A stretch of 64,000 bases of DNA from Lapidilactobacillus dextrinicus DSM 20335 (GTDB taxonomy: Bacteria; Bacillota; Bacilli; Lactobacillales; Lactobacillaceae). Below, piece by piece: positions 9,804-19,779 of this stretch. Each line of letters begins with the position of its first letter. The stretch's first letter is position 1. The notes beneath the pieces were generated by a model that made no database searches, was not told the DNA's origin, and saw only the letters and a list, made by a program, of their open reading frames with translations. The DNA lies in NCBI RefSeq assembly GCF_001436095.1, contig NZ_AYYK01000022.1:40377-104376 (forward strand). The letters run 5' to 3'. The position numbers and the translations under genes were made by a program.

Positions 9804-11048
9804 TTACTTTTGACGACGTTTCAAAAATGGTGGCATATCGTCATCATCTTGGTCAGAGTAATGATTATCTTCGTTAGTCTGACGTGATTGATATGTGTCA
9901 AAATTTTGTTTTTCGATATTTTCGAATTCACGATTCAAATTATCTGGACGTTGAGAAGACTTACGGTTATCTGTTTCAGATTGTAAGATGTTCCATGGAT
10001 CGTCCTCTTTTTTTGATGCAGGTGTTGCATTATTAGTTGTTGGTTGAACATTAGTATTACGAGTTGGCATTACTTTACGTTTCTTAGGAGTGCCATCACC
10101 GATACCAGTTGCAATAACTGTTACCCGCACTTCATCACCGATACTTTCATCGATTGAAGTACCCCAAATAATATTAACGTTAGAAGAAGCAGCTTCAGAA
10201 ACAATTTGTGCAGCAGCTTCCATTTCATACAAGGTCAAGTCTAAACCACCAGTGATGTTCAACAGAACCTTTTGTGCACCTTCGATAGAAACTTCCAACA
10301 TAGGAGAAGAAATAGCCTTCTTAGTTGCGTCTTCAATTCTGTTTTCACCGTTAGCAGAACCAACACCCATTAAGGCAGTACCTTGATCCTTCATAACGTT
10401 CGTAACATCAGCAAAGTCAAGGTTAATGTAACCAGGTGAAGTGATTAAATCAGAAATACCTTGTACACCTTGACGTAATACATTATCAGCTTCATGGAAA
10501 GCTTCACTTAACGGTGTCTTCTTATCAATCATTTCTAACAAGCGGTTGTTAGAAATAATGATTAAAGTATCGACGTGTTCTTTCATTTGAGCGATACCTT
10601 CAGCTGCAAAACGAGCACGATCAGGACCTTCAAATGTAAATGGACGAGTAACAACACCGACAGTTAAAGCGCCAAGATCTTTAGCAATACGTGCAACTAC
10701 TGGTGCAGCACCAGTACCAGTACCACCGCCCATACCGGCAGTAACGAAGATCATATCAGCACCTTGTAAGGCGTTAGTTAATGCTTCTTCACTTTCTTCA
10801 GCAGCTTTTTCACCAACTTCTGGTTTTGAACCTGCACCAAGACCACGTGTTAATTTTGGTCCGATTTGAATTTTAATATCAGCATTTGATTTATCTAAGA
10901 CTTGTAAGTCAGTATTAGCAGCAATAAACTGTACACCTTGAATTTGTTCTTCAATCATACGGTCCAAGGCATTGCCACCAGCACCACCGACACCAATAAC
11001 TTTAATGACGGCGCCGGAAGTTTGGTTTTGATCTTTTGATGCATCCAT
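9804..11048 (-). CDS. ftsZ: FtsZ, tubulin-like division GTPase
   Basis: 414 residues. GTP-binding T-loop GGGTGTG at 107-113, N-terminal [13 protein letters not shown] at 19-31, synergy loop with [11 protein letters not shown] (about 205-215) that supplies catalytic aspartate to the next subunit. A flexible Asn/Gln/Asp-rich linker (about 325-400) leads to the C-terminal peptide [14 protein letters not shown] that binds FtsA and SepF. Start ATG behind AGGAGG, 32 nt after ftsA. Length and all motifs are normal. Confidence 0.98.
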   Translation of the reverse strand: MDASKDQNQTSGAVIKVIGVGGAGGNALDRMIEEQIQGVQFIAANTDLQVLDKSNADIKIQIGPKLTRGLGAGSKPEVGEKAAEESEEALTNALQGADMIFVTAGMGGGTGTGAAPVVARIAKDLGALTVGVVTRPFTFEGPDRARFAAEGIAQMKEHVDTLIIISNNRLLEMIDKKTPLSEAFHEADNVLRQGVQGISDLITSPGYINLDFADVTNVMKDQGTALMGVGSANGENRIEDATKKAISSPMLEVSIEGAQKVLLNITGGLDLTLYEMEAAAQIVSEAASSNVNIIWGTSIDESIGDEVRVTVIATGIGDGTPKKRKVMPTRNTNVQPTTNNATPASKKEDDPWNILQSETDNRKSSQRPDNLNREFENIEKQNFDTYQSRQTNEDNHYSDQDDDDMPPFLKRRQK

Positions 11049-11080
11049 TTGTGATTTCCTCCTATGGGTTTAACGGTTTT

Positions 11081-12544
11081 CTAATCGAAAAATTTATTAA
11101 AGAAATTGCGAATTTTACTTTCTGATTCAGGTTTATTTTCTTGTGATTCGCTAGACTTTTGCGCTGGCCGTACGTTATTTTGTGGCTTTTCCGTAGACTG
11201 TTGTGCTTGAGTCGAACTTGAATCCTGACTATCCTGCTCGTCATCTTCAACATCGCCATTAAATAATGACTTCAAGTTGTTGAAGAAGCCACCGTTTGGA
11301 TTACTATCACCAACTTGAGAACGTTGTTCAACTTGTTCACTAGCGGTGACAGGTTGTTGGCTATTAAGAGCTGCTAGCGCATCTTTATTAATAACGCTTG
11401 TCACTAATAAGTCGATCTCGCTTAAATCAGCAGCGTAACTTACAATACCTAAAATCGTTGCAAACGAGGCATTGCGTAACCCCATCTCTCTTGGCGCAAA
11501 GATACGAACTTTTTGACCTAGCAAGTCGGATGCAAGTGATGTAATACTCATTGTCTCTGCAACACCACCAGTTAGCACAACACCACCTGGTAAATCTAAA
11601 GCTTTAGCAGAATCAAGTTGTTTTAATAATCGATCAAAAATTTGTTCAAAACGTGCTTCTAAGATTTCTGACAAATAAGTTTCGTCAACCATCATAGGAT
11701 CGTCTTTACCAACAATCTCAACAGGGAATTTCTCGGTAACAGAAGTTGCCTCAGGATCAGCAACACCATAATTACGTTTGAGCTTTTCAGCACTACCTAA
11801 TGAGGTGTTGAGGACAACTGAAACGTCTTTAGTTAAGTTCTGACCACCTTCGTCATCAGCTGCGACAAACTTAAGATCATGATCACGAATAACGTAAGCT
11901 GTGGATTGTGATCCACCCATATCAATTAAGACAGTTCCAAAATCTTGTTCACCGTCATTTAAAGCAATATGTGCTAATCCTAATGGATTAAGTACAAAAT
12001 GCTTCAACTTTAAGCCAGCACGTTCCAAAACTTTGCGAATATTATTCACAACAATTGAAGGTACTGAATAACAAATAGCTTCAAGTTCAATACGAACAGC
12101 AGACATGCCACGTGGATCAACAATATGCTTTTGTCCATCAACAATGAATTGTTTAGGTACAATTGCCACAACTTCTCTTTCAGGAGGTAAATTCCGCGAA
12201 AGAGCAGCGGCTGCAACTTTACGTACTTCAACAGCTGTAATTTCTTTAGGTTGATCAGCGACAATGGTCATTCCCTTAACTGGTTCAATAACTAAATCCT
12301 TAGCTGGAATGCCAACGACAACTTGATCAAATTTAATATTAGCTTTTGTCTGAGCCTGATGGACTGCTTTGCGAGTTGCGGTAACAACTTTGTCAATGTC
12401 AACAATCACGCCGTTCTTAAGACCACGTGATCTTTCGCTGCCAATGCCGATTATGTTCAACTTATCATTGACTGCTTCGCCAACAATAACTCTAATTGCA
12501 GTTGTCCCAATATCGAGGCCCACATATATTTGAGCTTTATCCAT
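11081..12544 (-). CDS. ftsA: FtsA, actin-like membrane anchor of the Z-ring
   Basis: 487 residues, longer than the usual 420-440 because of a Ser/Gln/Glu-rich linker (about 400-470). The ATPase fold shows phosphate 1 (VGLDIGTTAIRVIVGE at about 8-23), phosphate 2 (VLIDMGGSQSTAYV) and the adenosine motif (GGVVLTGGVAE). The extreme C-terminus KIRNFFNKFFD is the amphipathic membrane-targeting helix. Start ATG behind AGGAGG. A clear -10 (TATAAT, complement of 12586-12591) lies in the 127-bp gap before it, so ftsA-ftsZ may also have its own promoter inside the cluster. Confidence 0.97.
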   Translation of the reverse strand: MDKAQIYVGLDIGTTAIRVIVGEAVNDKLNIIGIGSERSRGLKNGVIVDIDKVVTATRKAVHQAQTKANIKFDQVVVGIPAKDLVIEPVKGMTIVADQPKEITAVEVRKVAAAALSRNLPPEREVVAIVPKQFIVDGQKHIVDPRGMSAVRIELEAICYSVPSIVVNNIRKVLERAGLKLKHFVLNPLGLAHIALNDGEQDFGTVLIDMGGSQSTAYVIRDHDLKFVAADDEGGQNLTKDVSVVLNTSLGSAEKLKRNYGVADPEATSVTEKFPVEIVGKDDPMMVDETYLSEILEARFEQIFDRLLKQLDSAKALDLPGGVVLTGGVAETMSITSLASDLLGQKVRIFAPREMGLRNASFATILGIVSYAADLSEIDLLVTSVINKDALAALNSQQPVTASEQVEQRSQVGDSNPNGGFFNNLKSLFNGDVEDDEQDSQDSSSTQAQQSTEKPQNNVRPAQKSSESQENKPESESKIRNFFNKFFD

Positions 12545-12671
12545 TAAAATAAAGCCTCCTCGATTATTTATTTAAAATTCGTTTAATTATAGTAAAAAAA
12601 CTAGCACTTACTAAAGTTTAACACATCGCGGATATGATAATAAACTGTTATTTTCGTTTACAAAAAAAAGT

Positions 12672-13613
12672 TTACTTTTTCTCATCAAAAGGAACAAAAT
12701 AGGCCCCAACCTCTAAATCAACGATCCCTTTTTTCTTGGTTTGAGCAACGATATTGCCATAATATTTCAAACGATCAATCACTGTTCGTGAATCAGCAAC
12801 AACTTCATTGCCATCATTCATATATAAATGAATTCGGTAAGGATTAGTTTTGCTTGGATCTGACTTAATTTCCGAAATAGCGTTTTGAATTTGATTAGGC
12901 ATTTTGGCATACAACTTAATAATTCGATTCAATTCTGGGCCAGATTTAAAACCATCATATACTGGAAAATTCCCCAGTGGTTTTGCCAAAACTTCATTAT
13001 CAATATAGCCATTGCTAAGTATGCGCTGATAACCATTTTTATTAGCAAAAAAGCCAACGGTCTGATGCTCTTTAACGACGATCTCAACCTTATTCCAATG
13101 ATTAAATTTCAGCGATACTTGTTTTAAAGCCGGTAATTTTTGTTTAACCGTAGAAGCAACCCGATTACGGTGAAGCCACGTTGTCGAAACATAATCCTTA
13201 CCACTTAAATGACTCGCATCAATAACATCTTGTGCCGCCGTTAATTTAATTCCGGTTACCGAAACGTCCTCAATTTTTGCTTTTGGCGAAACGTGGTAGA
13301 TTAAGCCGCCCATAATTGTCCCAAAGAAAACAATGATGAAAACGACCTGCCAACTCAATTGCCGTCGTTTTTCTTTGCTTAACTTTGGTCGGATCGGTTT
13401 TGATTTAGGTGGTGAGCTTTGTTTTTGTTGTGTTGACTGACGTGCTTGCTTTTTCTTTTTAGATGTTGTTGCAGTTTTTGATTCAGTTACCTTAGGTTTA
13501 TATTGTGGATTTTTACGTCGTTCATCTTGTTCTTGCTTGAATTTTTTCCACGATTCTAATGTTGCGCTGGGGTTACGCTCAGCAACGTTTTTTGAATCAT
13601 CGTTTTTTTTCAC
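12672..13613 (-). CDS. divIB: DivIB/FtsQ cell division protein
   Basis: About 313 residues, bitopic. A long, highly basic Lys/Gln/Ser-rich cytosolic region (1-97) is followed by one membrane helix (WQVVFIIVFFGTIMGGLIYHV) and an extracellular POTRA domain starting at KIEDVSVTGIKLTAAQDVIDAS, then the FtsQ beta domain. It links FtsL/DivIC with the septal wall synthase. I chose GTG 13613 (seven bases behind GGGGGAG); the adjacent TTG 13616 is one codon longer and too close. It sits 34 nt after murG in the usual place. Confidence 0.93.
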   Translation of the reverse strand: MKKNDDSKNVAERNPSATLESWKKFKQEQDERRKNPQYKPKVTESKTATTSKKKKQARQSTQQKQSSPPKSKPIRPKLSKEKRRQLSWQVVFIIVFFGTIMGGLIYHVSPKAKIEDVSVTGIKLTAAQDVIDASHLSGKDYVSTTWLHRNRVASTVKQKLPALKQVSLKFNHWNKVEIVVKEHQTVGFFANKNGYQRILSNGYIDNEVLAKPLGNFPVYDGFKSGPELNRIIKLYAKMPNQIQNAISEIKSDPSKTNPYRIHLYMNDGNEVVADSRTVIDRLKYYGNIVAQTKKKGIVDLEVGAYFVPFDEKK

Positions 13614-13647
13614 CAAGACGCTCCCCCACCTTTCACAATCTTACTTA

Positions 13648-14760
13648 TTAGTGACGATACGCCCGAATTAAAGACATCATTTCTTCGATCATCTTGTCAC
13701 TTGCATCTGTTGTTGCCAATTTTAAAGAGGCCATATGCATTCGTTGCCAAACTTCTGAATCCAACAAAATATGATCAGCTGCAGCAACTAAAGAACGACC
13801 ATTTAATTCCATTTCTGGTAACAGTAAAGCTGCAGAATTCTTAACTAAATAATCTGCGTTTTTACTTTGATGATCATGTGTCACATAAGGACTAGGAATT
13901 AAAATAGAAGGAATTCCTAAAGCAGTCACTTCGGCCAACGTTGTTGCACCGCTTCGACCACCAAAAACTGCAATTTCCGGTAATAGTTGACTCATATTAT
14001 CTAAATAAGCCAACACTTTAACGTTTGGTGCTGTTTTTTCAGTGCCGATTTCTTTGATGACATTGTCATATAAAGCTCGGCCGGTTATAAAGATAACCTG
14101 ATAAGGTTTCTCGGAAAATTCTGGAATCCCCTCAACAACAGCTTTATTCAAAGGTGCAGCGCCACGTGACCCACCAACAATTAATAATGTTTGTAAAGCG
14201 GGGTTTAAGCCCAATTCAGCAAGCATGCCCTGCGGCTTTAATGCTGATACCTCTTGAGCACGAGGATTGCCTGTAAAAACGAGTTTCTTTGATTCTGGAA
14301 ATTGATGAGCTACTTCTGGAAAAACGTAGCAAATACGATCAACAAAATGAGCTAAGAATTTATTAGATACACCAGCTACTGAATTCTGTTCATGAATCAT
14401 CGTCGGAATGTGTAACCGACTAGCTTCATAACAAACCGGCGCACAAACATAACCACCAGTGCCAATTACAATATCTGGTTGAAATTCTTGAATTAACTTT
14501 TTAGCCCGTGTCAAACTCTTATGGAAAAGCGTTAATGTATGGAAGTTATCAAAAGTTAGTTTACGTTTAAATCCTTGTATTTCAATGGTTTCAAAAGGAA
14601 TGCCTGCTTTAGTCACAATATCTGCTTCCAAGCCTTTAGCAGTTCCTACATATAGAACTTCATCTAAATCTAATAAACGCCGTTCTTGCAATCTCTTGAT
14701 TAACGCCAGCGCTGGATAAATATGTCCACCAGTACCGCCACCAGAAATCATCAATCTCAT
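13648..14760 (-). CDS. murG: MurG, UDP-GlcNAc:lipid I N-acetylglucosaminyltransferase
   Basis: 370 residues, peripheral at the inner membrane face; converts lipid I to lipid II. The N-terminal glycine-rich loop SGGGTGGHIYPALAL (6-20), GTGGYVCAPVCYEA and MIHEQNSVAG in the first Rossmann half, then GGSRGAAPLN and the nucleotide-sugar site FGGRSGATTLAEVTALGIPSILIPSP (about 266-291). The ATG overlaps the murD stop by four bases (ATGA type coupling). Normal length. Confidence 0.98.
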   Translation of the reverse strand: MRLMISGGGTGGHIYPALALIKRLQERRLLDLDEVLYVGTAKGLEADIVTKAGIPFETIEIQGFKRKLTFDNFHTLTLFHKSLTRAKKLIQEFQPDIVIGTGGYVCAPVCYEASRLHIPTMIHEQNSVAGVSNKFLAHFVDRICYVFPEVAHQFPESKKLVFTGNPRAQEVSALKPQGMLAELGLNPALQTLLIVGGSRGAAPLNKAVVEGIPEFSEKPYQVIFITGRALYDNVIKEIGTEKTAPNVKVLAYLDNMSQLLPEIAVFGGRSGATTLAEVTALGIPSILIPSPYVTHDHQSKNADYLVKNSAALLLPEMELNGRSLVAAADHILLDSEVWQRMHMASLKLATTDASDKMIEEMMSLIRAYRH

Positions 14761-16142
14761 TTTGCTTGCTCCTCAACTTTACCTGTTATTTCTTCAACTG
14801 TTTTAATGAATAGATCGCCACGATCTTCGAAAGTCTTGAACTGATCCCAACTAGCCGCAGCCGGTGACAATAACACAATTTCATTGGGTTCTGACAATTT
14901 AACGGCTTGCTGTGTAGCCTCAACTAAGTTGTCAACTTTAATAATAGTTGATAAACCTGCTTTTTCGCCAGCATCTTTCATCAAGTCAGCCGTTTCACCG
15001 TAGACAACCATTGCTTTAACATCTTTTTTAATCAAGGGAACTAATTCATCAAAGACAAAGCCGCGATCTAAACCACCAGCAATTAAAACAATTGGTTGTT
15101 CGAAACTTTGTAAGGCAACGGTTGTAGCCTCGATGTTAGTCGCTTTTGAGTCATTATAAAAACGCCGACCTTGCCATTCTTCAACGAATTGAATACGGTG
15201 TCGAACACCGGCAAAAGTCCGTAAGACATTGGCAATAGCTTCATTGCTAACACCTTTAATTTTAGCAACGGCAACAGCAGCTAAAACATTTTCAATATTG
15301 TGTTGCCCAGGTATTTTAATAATAGCGGCTGGACAAATTTGCTCTTCTTTAAAACAGATTAAGCCATCTTGAACGTAGCTGCCTTCGTGGGATAAGCCTT
15401 GACGTGAAAATGGCACGACCTGTGCCTGTGTCCGTTGACTTAACTCACGCCATTCTTCAGTATCCCAATTAATTACAAAATAATCAGCAGCTGTTTGATT
15501 TTTAACCAAATTCATCTTAGCTTCAATATAATTATGACGATTACCGTGGTAATCAAGATGAGCTTCATAGATATTAGTTAAAACAGCAATATGTGGTTTA
15601 AGCTCAGTTGTACCCAATAATTGGAAGCTAGATAGCTCTGTAACCATTGTTTGATCAGCTTTAATTGTTTGTGCAACTTCTGAAGCGGGCACTCCAATAT
15701 TACCAGCTACAAACGAGCGTGGCACTTTTAAGCCTTCATTTAACATTAAATTAATTAATGTCGTCGTCGTGGTCTTACCGTTAGTACCAGTAACACCAAT
15801 AAATTCGCCTTCTAAAACTTCATAAGCTAATTCTGGTTCCGTAATAATTGGCATGTTTAATTCTTGCGCACGCTTAACCATTGGATTCGTGTAGGGGATA
15901 CCTGGGTTTTTCACCATAACGCTAAAATCTTCATCCAATAGTGCCAAGGGATGACTCCCAGCAATAACGCGAATGCCAGCCTCAACTAACTCTTGGGCAG
16001 AAGGATTCTCAGAAAGTGGTTTAATGTCATTAACCGTAACTAGTGCACCTAACTTATGTAACAGCAAAGCAGCATGAACACCGCTCTTTGCCAAACCTAA
16101 AACAATAACTTTTTTATTTTGATAATCTGTAATTTCCTTCAT
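14757..16142 (-). CDS. murD: MurD, UDP-MurNAc-L-alanine:D-glutamate ligase
   Basis: 461 residues, cytosolic ATP-dependent ligase adding D-Glu to UDP-MurNAc-L-Ala. The ATP loop is GVTGTNGKTTTT (GTNGKTT at 119-125), the central domain shows ELSSFQL and TNIYEAHLDYHG, and the C-terminal domain shows YNDSKATNIEAT and ALQSFEQPIVLIAGG. The start is ATG 16142; a TTG one codon earlier is possible but less likely. It lies 12 nt after mraY and overlaps murG. Confidence 0.98.
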   Translation of the reverse strand: MKEITDYQNKKVIVLGLAKSGVHAALLLHKLGALVTVNDIKPLSENPSAQELVEAGIRVIAGSHPLALLDEDFSVMVKNPGIPYTNPMVKRAQELNMPIITEPELAYEVLEGEFIGVTGTNGKTTTTTLINLMLNEGLKVPRSFVAGNIGVPASEVAQTIKADQTMVTELSSFQLLGTTELKPHIAVLTNIYEAHLDYHGNRHNYIEAKMNLVKNQTAADYFVINWDTEEWRELSQRTQAQVVPFSRQGLSHEGSYVQDGLICFKEEQICPAAIIKIPGQHNIENVLAAVAVAKIKGVSNEAIANVLRTFAGVRHRIQFVEEWQGRRFYNDSKATNIEATTVALQSFEQPIVLIAGGLDRGFVFDELVPLIKKDVKAMVVYGETADLMKDAGEKAGLSTIIKVDNLVEATQQAVKLSEPNEIVLLSPAAASWDQFKTFEDRGDLFIKTVEEITGKVEEQAK

Positions 16143-16154
16143 CAACCTGCACCT

Positions 16155-17120
16155 CTACAGAAACAATAGTAAATAAATAATTGAACCGATCAAGCCAGCA
16201 GTCCAAAATGCCAAGACAACTTTTTTCTCTGATCCCTTACCCCAGACAATCTCAAAATGATGATGAATTGGTGACATTTTAAAGATTCGTTTGTGGAAAG
16301 TTTTAAAAGAAAAGACTTGTAAGATAACTGAAGCAGTCTCAATAACATAAACAATACCAATCAATAACAATGACCAAGGACGTTCAAGAATAATCGAGAT
16401 AGCTGCTAAGCCACCACCTAAAGCCAGTGAGCCAGTATCGCCCATGAAGATCTTAGCAGGCAAATGGTTAAAAATTAGAAAAGCCAATAACCCGCCAACA
16501 ACTGCTAAACAGATCATGAAGATAACCGTATTATGTTGCTTAGCCGCAATAATGGCATATGTTCCGTAAGAGAAAACACCCAATCCGCCAACTAAACCGT
16601 CCAAACCATCGGTTAAATTAACAGCGTTAGAAAAACCAACAATCCAAAAGGCCACAAAGACGGCAAATAAAACCGTGGAATCAACATTGCCAACAAAAGG
16701 AATTGGTAACGTTGTTGGCATTTGATCGTGGAAATAAATAATTAAGAAGAAAACAGCCGTTATCACTTGGGCGCCAAACTTCTGCTTAGCAGTTAAACCT
16801 AAATTGCGTTTCATTGCTAATTTAACAGAATCATCAGCAAAACCAATCGCACCATATAAAAATAGTACTAACGTAAATAACCATAATGTGGTATTAACTT
16901 GTTTCATTAATAAACCCACAATAAAAATCATGATCAAACTAGCAACTAAGAAGACCAAGCCACCCATTGTTGGTGTACCTGATTTCTTCTCATGCCATTT
17001 TGGTCCTTCATCACGAATCTGTTGTCCCTCATCATGGCGCCGTAAATAATTAATAAAGTGCGGCATGGCAATTGCTGTTAATAAAAACGTACCAAATAGC
17101 GCTATTAATGGATATATCAT
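16155..17120 (-). CDS. mraY: MraY, phospho-MurNAc-pentapeptide translocase
   Basis: 321 residues, about ten membrane helices. Transfers phospho-MurNAc-pentapeptide from UDP to undecaprenyl phosphate, making lipid I. Signature stretches: KKSGTPTMGGLVFL (46-59), the aspartate pair in GAIGFADDSVKL (about 90-101), NAVNLTDGLDGL (about 165-176) with catalytic Asp, and the His-rich loop KMSPIHHHFE (about 279-288). Start ATG behind GGAG. Normal for Gram-positives. Confidence 0.98.
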   Translation of the reverse strand: MIYPLIALFGTFLLTAIAMPHFINYLRRHDEGQQIRDEGPKWHEKKSGTPTMGGLVFLVASLIMIFIVGLLMKQVNTTLWLFTLVLFLYGAIGFADDSVKLAMKRNLGLTAKQKFGAQVITAVFFLIIYFHDQMPTTLPIPFVGNVDSTVLFAVFVAFWIVGFSNAVNLTDGLDGLVGGLGVFSYGTYAIIAAKQHNTVIFMICLAVVGGLLAFLIFNHLPAKIFMGDTGSLALGGGLAAISIILERPWSLLLIGIVYVIETASVILQVFSFKTFHKRIFKMSPIHHHFEIVWGKGSEKKVVLAFWTAGLIGSIIYLLLFL

Positions 17121-17191
17121 GAGTATCTCGCTCCAATTATTATAATCATCGTGCTTTTGTCTTATATTTAACTAACCGTGTAACATGACGA

Positions 17192-19372
17192 TTAATCTGG
17201 TTCTTTTAATTTAACTGTCACTGTATCATCACTAGGAATAATATTGCCGGCCTTAATACTCTGTGAGCTTGCATAACCTGTCCCGGTTAATTTGAAATCT
17301 GCCCCGGTAATTTCAGCTAGTTTCAAAACGTCATTTTTCGACCAGCCTTTAATGTTAGGCATTGTCATTGCGCCTTCTGTCAATAAAACTACGCGTTGAT
17401 TCTTAATTACTTTTTCACCAGCAGCTGGAAGTTGTTGAACCACCTTGCTACCACTACCTACTTGCGAAACCGTTAATCCTAGCTTTTTGAGTTTTGATTT
17501 TGCTGTACTTAAGGAGGTCCCGGTTAACTTAGGCATGGAAATCGAATTAGCATCCAGGTCTTCATCGTTAACTTCAGATTTTAAAGCCCGTTTCATTAAC
17601 GGATTAAAAAGTCGACTCATCATTTGAGATTCGGAATCCGTCATTTTTTTTGGCTGTTGCATGGTGACATACAAGATATATTTAGGGTTCTTAGCTGGTG
17701 CCATCCCTGCAACTGAAAAAACATAGTTACTACTACCAGTTAAATAGTTACCATCAGAACCAGCTATTTGAGCTGTACCTGTTTTAACGGCAATTTTGTA
17801 ACCCGGAATTTTATACGCGCCACCCGTACCATAATCTGAATAAACAACTTGTTCCATTAACTTGCGTACTTTTTTAGCTGTACTTGCCTTAATAGGGTGA
17901 TCAACAACTTTAGTATCATAGTTTTTCACTTGACCGTTGTTACTGATCGCATGGTCAACTATTTGTGGTTGAACCATTGTCCCATTATTAGCAATAGCAG
18001 ATAAGTACTGCATCATTTGAATAACCGTAACATTTACACCTTGACCAAAAGAAGTTGTCGCCTGAGAAACCTTAGACTTCAAATTAAGATTGCCACTAAC
18101 TTCACCAGGTAAAGTAATACCTGTTTTTTCGCCAACATGGAATTTCTTTAAGTACTTGGCATATTTTTTAGCGCCTAACTGTTGTTCGATTTTAACCAAA
18201 CCAGTATTGCTTGAACGTGGAATGGCTTGATAGTAAGGAATCCAGCCCCAGCCATCTTTATCCCAGTCATAAATCGTGCGATCAGCGACTTTAATGGACC
18301 CAGATTGGAAATACTCATTTGGCTTATAAGTGCCCGCGTCAATTGCCGCACTAACCGTTAATAGTTTAAAAACTGAGCCAGGTTCATAAGTATCCTCAAC
18401 CAGACTATCCCGCCACATCGAAGCAATGCCTTTTTTTGTAGAAGCATTAAAGGTTGGCCGTTGTGAGGCTGCAATGATTTTACCGTTTTTAGCATTCATT
18501 AACACGGCTGTCATTTTAACCGGTTTGTACTTTTCTTGAACATTCGTCATTAATTGTTCAAGGTAACTTTGTAATCTTGAATCTAGCGTTAGATAAATTG
18601 AAGAACCATTTTTAGGTTGTTTAGTAACAACTTTGGAATTAGGAATTTCGTAACCAAACGTATCACGCTTAGATGTCTGTAACCCATTCGTTCCAGTTAA
18701 CGCATTGTTGAAATACTTCTCAATTCCTAAAATACCCGTTAATTTTTCATCATCTTCATCGGTTGCTTTCTTTTTCTCATCTGTATTTGCAAGTTGAGCT
18801 AAGCCAACAATATGTGATGCAAACGTACCATTGGGATAAAGACGAGACGGTGTATCCGTAAATCGAATTCCCGGTAATTTTTCGGCCTCAATTTTTTTCT
18901 TAGTATTTAAACTAAGGTTCTTACCTGCGCTACCAAACTCTACTTGAAATTGATTTTTCTTCTTCAAATAAGTCAGAATTTTCTTTTGTGACAGTGGTAA
19001 GTACTTGCTTAAAACTTTGGCGGTTTTTTTCTTATTAACAACATGCAGTGGCTTGCCATCTGTGTCATTATATTTCTTATCTAAAATCGCATAAACGGAA
19101 TATACGTTAGAGTCTTCCGCAATAATATTGCCACTGACGTCATAGATCGTCCCGCGTTTACCTAGAAGCACTTTGTTTTGACTATATTTTTGTTCTGTTT
19201 TTTTAGTTAAATCCACACTACCCACGTGTCCACTAGTGGCAATATAGGCAAATCTGGAAATAAAAAGCAGGAGTACAGCACTCATCGCAACAATCAGAAT
19301 CAATCCGACTATTACACGATTACGGCGTGTCCTCCTACTCTTTTGATGATCATCTTGATTGAACTGTTTCAT
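17192..19372 (-). CDS. pbpX: Penicillin-binding protein 2X-type septal transpeptidase with two PASTA domains
   Basis: 726 residues, class B PBP. Basic cytosolic N-terminus, one membrane helix (RVIVGLILIVAMSAVLLLFI, 19-38), dimerisation domain, then the transpeptidase with SVFK (333-336, acylated Ser), SSN (387-389) and KTG (530-532). Two PASTA repeats close the protein (from about 610 and 667, SISMPKLTGTSLSTAK and AMTMPNIKGWSKND), as in Streptococcus PBP2x. It cross-links septal peptidoglycan with FtsW. The ATG overlaps the ftsL stop by four bases. No change is seen in the three catalytic motifs. Confidence 0.96.
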   Translation of the reverse strand: MKQFNQDDHQKSRRTRRNRVIVGLILIVAMSAVLLLFISRFAYIATSGHVGSVDLTKKTEQKYSQNKVLLGKRGTIYDVSGNIIAEDSNVYSVYAILDKKYNDTDGKPLHVVNKKKTAKVLSKYLPLSQKKILTYLKKKNQFQVEFGSAGKNLSLNTKKKIEAEKLPGIRFTDTPSRLYPNGTFASHIVGLAQLANTDEKKKATDEDDEKLTGILGIEKYFNNALTGTNGLQTSKRDTFGYEIPNSKVVTKQPKNGSSIYLTLDSRLQSYLEQLMTNVQEKYKPVKMTAVLMNAKNGKIIAASQRPTFNASTKKGIASMWRDSLVEDTYEPGSVFKLLTVSAAIDAGTYKPNEYFQSGSIKVADRTIYDWDKDGWGWIPYYQAIPRSSNTGLVKIEQQLGAKKYAKYLKKFHVGEKTGITLPGEVSGNLNLKSKVSQATTSFGQGVNVTVIQMMQYLSAIANNGTMVQPQIVDHAISNNGQVKNYDTKVVDHPIKASTAKKVRKLMEQVVYSDYGTGGAYKIPGYKIAVKTGTAQIAGSDGNYLTGSSNYVFSVAGMAPAKNPKYILYVTMQQPKKMTDSESQMMSRLFNPLMKRALKSEVNDEDLDANSISMPKLTGTSLSTAKSKLKKLGLTVSQVGSGSKVVQQLPAAGEKVIKNQRVVLLTEGAMTMPNIKGWSKNDVLKLAEITGADFKLTGTGYASSQSIKAGNIIPSDDTVTVKLKEPD

Positions 19373-19752
19373 TTAGTAACATTCCTAACGTTAGCTTCTT
19401 TAAAAGTCAGGCCATTTTTCTTGGCAAAAGCCGCTAAGCGATCAGAGCTGGATAACTCACCAATTTCTTGTTGCAAATCCATATTTGTCGTTTTGACTTT
19501 TGTTATTGACGTTTGAACGTCTTGAAGTTGACGTTGGCTTGCGGAAACACTTACGGTTGTATGTACCAGCATAACCATCATAATAACTGCAGTTACAGCG
19601 ATGACACAAGCCATAGCCTTTTCAAACGTTGAATAACGAACCTTTTGCTTAACTGAAATTTGTGGTAACTCAATTGGTTTAGCTTGGGTAACAATCTCTG
19701 GAGTAATTTCTGGTGCGATGTTTGGTTGAATTTTTCTAACTGTACTATCCAT
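19369..19752 (-). CDS. ftsL: FtsL cell division protein
   Basis: 127 residues, bitopic. Cytosolic N-terminus with IKL-type proline-rich segment, one membrane helix (MACVIAVTAVIMMVMLVHTTVSV, about 48-70) and an extracellular coiled coil (about 72-110, SASQRQLQDVQTSITKVKTTNMDLQQEI). It forms the DivIB-DivIC-FtsL complex that activates septal synthesis. The position between rsmH and the class B PBP and the topology identify it; sequence conservation in the family is low. Stop overlaps the PBP start. Confidence 0.93.
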   Translation of the reverse strand: MDSTVRKIQPNIAPEITPEIVTQAKPIELPQISVKQKVRYSTFEKAMACVIAVTAVIMMVMLVHTTVSVSASQRQLQDVQTSITKVKTTNMDLQQEIGELSSSDRLAAFAKKNGLTFKEANVRNVTK

Positions 19753-19779
19753 ATTATGTCTACTCCATTATTTAATTGA

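Noticed and set aside
11062..11259. Second frame at the end of ftsA
   Set aside because: Out-of-frame shadow within the ftsA linker region.
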